Shown: positions 61,939-64,000 of the stretch, one piece after another
Layout of the letters: each line of letters opens with the position of its first letter
Position numbering within the stretch: position 1 is the stretch's first letter
DNA from: a virus
Reading direction: 5' to 3' (one strand)
DNA length: 64,000 nt
Virus record (IMG/VR): IMGVR_UViG_3300029945_000001
Span: 62,001 to 126,000 of that record
Position numbers and translations under genes: made by a program
The notes under the pieces: generated by a model
Database searches by the model: none
Seen by the model: only the letters and a program-made list of their open reading frames with translations
Told to the model about the DNA's origin: nothing

Positions 61939-62014
61939 GGACGCGTAGCACAGCGGTTAGTGCCGACCGCTCATAACGGTCTGGTCGTAGGTTCGAATCC
62001 TACCGCGTCCACCA
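61939..62014 (+). tRNA. tRNA with CAU anticodon (Met, or Ile2 if modified)
   Basis: 76 nt with CCA. Acceptor ggacgcg/cgcgtcc, anticodon stem gaccg/cggtc with loop ctcataa (CAT), T-arm gtagg-ttcgaat-cctac. An elongator Met or a lysidine-type Ile tRNA cannot be told apart by sequence alone. Confidence 0.93.
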
Positions 62015-63180
62015 ACCTTTTTCCATAACGGTCTAGTTGGAAGTTCAGATCTCTCCGTACTGTAATAGGTAACCTCAGGAGATATAAGCATGACCAGATC
62101 ATGCAGGTTCGTTCTTCATAGATTGAACTTCTAAGACCACATCTGAGGTGCAATGCCTCGGCAGAGATAGCTATGTCATGTAGCATAAGTAAAAAAAACA
62201 CCAACGATGAAGTTGTACTCTCTAAAGAGTTAATGAACATGTTCAGACATCTTAGGTGAACATTTACACCTTCAAAAAGATGGTAGCAACAGTATGGGTG
62301 AGAACAAAGCCATCATGCTGGATATCTGGTAACAGTGTCCAGACCCATGTGCCCCCAAGAAACCATTGCGCTACGAGGATCTAGTGGAATTGATGCCATG
62401 CTTCGCATGCGCACAGGTTATAATAACCACATTGTCCTTATCTGAACATTTTTATTGACTCTCTCGGAGAAAACCCTCGTTTGTTGAAATGTTTATCACA
62501 AAGCTGTTATGACTCAATGACATAACAGTTTACCGCTTAAGGTTAACCATCTATCCCTCATCACCGTAGTACGCCTAGGAGTTGTCCTATGTGGTCCAAA
62601 ATGATGAATGATGAGCGGTGGCGAACAGCCGGGTTTGGAGACTGTGTGATATGGCCTCCTAACTGGGCTCTGTTGTTCTTTCATGCATTGACACCCAGTG
62701 TATCGAGAGAATATCGGTCCGTCTCGAACGGACAACTTTCCTGCTTTAGATCGTATGTTTTGGCATATGTCTTAATCCGCACCGGTCCGGCCGATGTATG
62801 GATATGGGCGTAACTCGTCAACGATCTGCTAACAGGCTGAAGAACATGGAAGGTATACCAGGACTACGATCGCCGGCTCTAACTTAAGTCATCTGGAGTC
62901 ACTCAGGGACTATCCTGCGGTGAACATACGATGAGAGTTATCTTGGGATCATTTCCGTATACACACAACTGCTGTGTCCATAAGTGTTCTGTGTCTGAAA
63001 GCAAGGCATGAAGTGATTTTGTCACCGCCAACCCGCTATGTGGGAGATCCGTGAAAAGGTCTCCCACTACGGTTTCTTTAGTGTAGATTAAGGTGAACAC
63101 CGAACACGGAATGGGCCTCCGCGCAACACAATCCCCCGATGTTGCTATGTTCGGTGTTCTCCTTAGTTTATACATATTAA
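62015..63180 (+). ncRNA. Candidate large structured non-coding RNA region 2
   Basis: About 1.1 kb without genes. It opens with a partial echo of the preceding tRNA (cataacggtct at 62026). An outer pairing ggtct...gaagttca with tgaacttc...agacc closes about 62031-62140. Further hairpins: ctgttatg with cataacag (62500 region), gtccgt with acggac (62720 region), gtgggaga with tctcccac (63040-63070). It ends with a 12-bp stem 63095-63106 with 63148-63159 (gaacaccgaaca), extendable by taagg/cctta. Dense local pairing and balanced base composition in an AT-rich genome support RNA function. Confidence 0.6.
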
Positions 63181-63222
63181 ATTCTTCAGGCAGCTGCTTA
63201 TTTTTTATTTCAAAGATAAATA

Positions 63223-63230
63223 TATATTAA
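63223..63230 (+). promoter_or_regulatory. TATATTAA promoter element
   Basis: gataaatatatattaatac, 13 bases before the tRNA-like gene at 63243. Confidence 0.6.
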
Positions 63231-63242
63231 TACATTGAATTC

Positions 63243-63322
63243 GCCGCAGTATCTCCTTGGCCTTCTAAGCTATTGAAAGAGTAACTGGACACATGGGGGT
63301 TCGAATCCCTCCTGCGGCGCCA
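63243..63322 (+). tRNA. Aberrant tRNA-like gene, probably Arg (UCU)
   Basis: 80 nt with CCA. Acceptor gccgcag/ctgcggc is perfect and the T-arm ggggg-ttcgaat-ccctc is good. An anticodon-like loop cttctaa (TCT) sits on a 4-bp stem (tggc/gcta). Only 7 bases remain where the D-arm should be and about 21 lie between anticodon and T-arms. Either a D-armless tRNA or a rearranged pseudogene. Confidence 0.5.
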
Positions 63323-63389
63323 ATCATTTAAAATATTCTAATCCGGGATCGTCGGTCTGAGTCTGACCTGGAGACCACTAAGATACCAT

Positions 63390-63438
63390 ATATCTTCTAA
63401 GCGGCAGGTCGTAGGTTCGAGTCCTACTGGGATCGCTA
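63390..63438 (+). pseudogene. 3' half of a tRNA-Arg (UCU)-like gene
   Basis: Has anticodon loop cttctaa, variable bases, T-arm gtagg-ttcgagt-cctac and 3' acceptor tgggatcg, but ends cta instead of cca and no complementary 5' acceptor is seen upstream. A direct repeat gggatcg at 63345 and 63429 flanks it. Confidence 0.6.
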
Positions 63439-63872
63439 AGCTGCCATACATCTTCTTCAGTTTCGGGTCCTTCTGAGTAAGGCATTTGAGTATGCACACC
63501 GATCCATGAAAGTGGGGACAGTGTATCGGTTCTTTTAAAAGTTTTGGCTCCGTTAACTGAGTCTGGACTGCTCACCGGCATGTATGTGTCAGTGTTGTCG
63601 GAAAAGCATACAAATGCATTAATGGTTAGAGGGTGTCCATCTTCGGATCGGCATTTTGGCCATAGTCGCTAGAAATCAGTGAAACGGGCTGGTCTCGGGA
63701 TAAATTGTAAGTCTGACGACCGAGATAAGATTAATGACTTACCAAAGTCCTGGTGTGTTAAAAAACTTATGGTGATGTAACCAGGGATGCGAACTATGTT
63801 TGCCATCGGACGCCAAGCGATCGATGAAACCATTCTAAATTCCACTTAACTTTTAGGTCGATGTTATCGGGC
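63439..63872 (+). ncRNA. Candidate structured non-coding region 3
   Basis: About 430 bases with no plausible gene, base composition like regions 1 and 2. It includes short inverted pairs such as ctcggga/tctcggt-type matches around 63695-63725 but I could not build a full fold by eye. It ends at terminator 63873-63909. Confidence 0.4.
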
Positions 63873-63909
63873 TGTCACATGCATGGACGTAATGTCCATG
63901 TATGTGACA
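63873..63909. terminator. Rho-independent-type terminator
   Basis: 16-bp stem tgtcacatgcatggac (one wobble) with a 5-nt loop, then gttcatttattttttaa. It ends the RNA block. Confidence 0.85.
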
Positions 63910-63958
63910 AGTTCATTTATTTTTTAATACATTTTGAGTTTTATACAAAAAATAAATA

Positions 63959-63966
63959 TATATTAC
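63959..63966 (+). promoter_or_regulatory. TATATTAC promoter element
   Basis: aataaatatatattacttat, 26 bases before the start codon at 63993. Confidence 0.75.
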
Positions 63967-63992
63967 TTATTTAGAAATATGGAGTGACTATC

Positions 63993-64000
63993 ATGAATTA
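63993..64000 (+). CDS. Start of a gene running off the window
   Basis: ATG at 63993 with site 'tggagtgactatc', the same pattern as the starts at 26669 and 31644. Only MN and part of a codon are visible. Confidence 0.6.

Noticed and set aside
62589-62813. Plus-strand 74-codon frame and opposite-strand partner in region 2
   Set aside because: No ribosome site and they overlap hairpins; composition unlike the phage's proteins.
63378-63581. Minus-strand frame MPVSSPDSVNG...
   Set aside because: It ends in the antisense of the tRNA-Arg fragment (SRTRTYDLPL) and has no ribosome site.
15774-63909. CRISPR array from the many regular palindromes
   Set aside because: The palindromes differ in sequence, are spaced by genes and do not alternate with uniform spacers.
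1-64000. Insertion sequence or transposase
   Set aside because: No transposase-like motifs or terminal inverted repeats with target duplications were seen; the HNH-like protein at 52812 is the only mobile-type gene besides the intein.

Overview
The window is a piece of an AT-rich, large (jumbo) myovirus genome. It carries a portal gene, a tail tube and contractile tail sheath pair, a prohead protease, a large terminase and further virion genes. A phage tubulin (PhuZ-like, 44637-45689) and about 20 copies of a TATATTAC-type promoter element, which as I recall is the phiKZ early-promoter core, place it among the phiKZ-like, nucleus-forming jumbo phages. The lipobox lipoprotein at 50618 implies a Gram-negative host. 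The host species cannot be read from the sequence.

Layout. 1-11.7 kb: virion block (portal cut by the left edge, tube and sheath on the minus strand, four large plus-strand structural genes). 11.7-12.3 kb: non-coding, with a long stem. 12.3-15.8 kb: an unknown gene, a decayed NAD-dependent DNA ligase tail, then a nucleotide cluster (P-loop kinase, MazG-like protein, thymidylate synthase). 15.8-23.7 kb: short units with their own promoters, a prohead protease, a protein ending in a HigA-like module, a terminase split by a class 3 intein, and structural genes. 23.7-36 kb: accessory genes, mostly small and unknown, in units built as promoter, genes, palindromic terminator; they include a SAM methyltransferase and an Acb1-like 2H phosphoesterase candidate. 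36-44.5 kb: BCS1-type AAA protein, double glycosyltransferase, M29 aminopeptidase, macro-domain protein, AAA+ ATPase and GNAT acetyltransferase. 44.6-50 kb: PhuZ, a membrane-anchored SleB-type wall hydrolase, an acidic protein and a B12-dependent ribonucleotide reductase. 50-60 kb: two exported envelope proteins, a double-HTH regulator next to an HNH-like protein, a deoxyribosyltransferase-like protein, a DEDDh exonuclease, a frameshifted gene and a SNF2 helicase. 60.1-63.9 kb: four good tRNAs (Ser-UGA, Leu-UAA, Lys-UUU, Met-CAU), two damaged Arg-like tRNAs, and over 3 kb of non-coding DNA full of nested stems.

Genes that seem to work together: ThyA, the MazG-like protein, the kinase, the class II RNR and the deoxyribosyltransferase remodel the nucleotide pool. 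Terminase, protease, portal, sheath and tube build the virion. The tRNAs suit an AT-rich codon usage. The promoter, 5' hairpin and palindromic terminator architecture repeats across the accessory half and suggests one early regulon read by a phage RNA polymerase. The strongest candidates for something undescribed are the structured RNA block at 60.2-63.9 kb, the HigA-like domain protein, and the conserved 5' hairpins.
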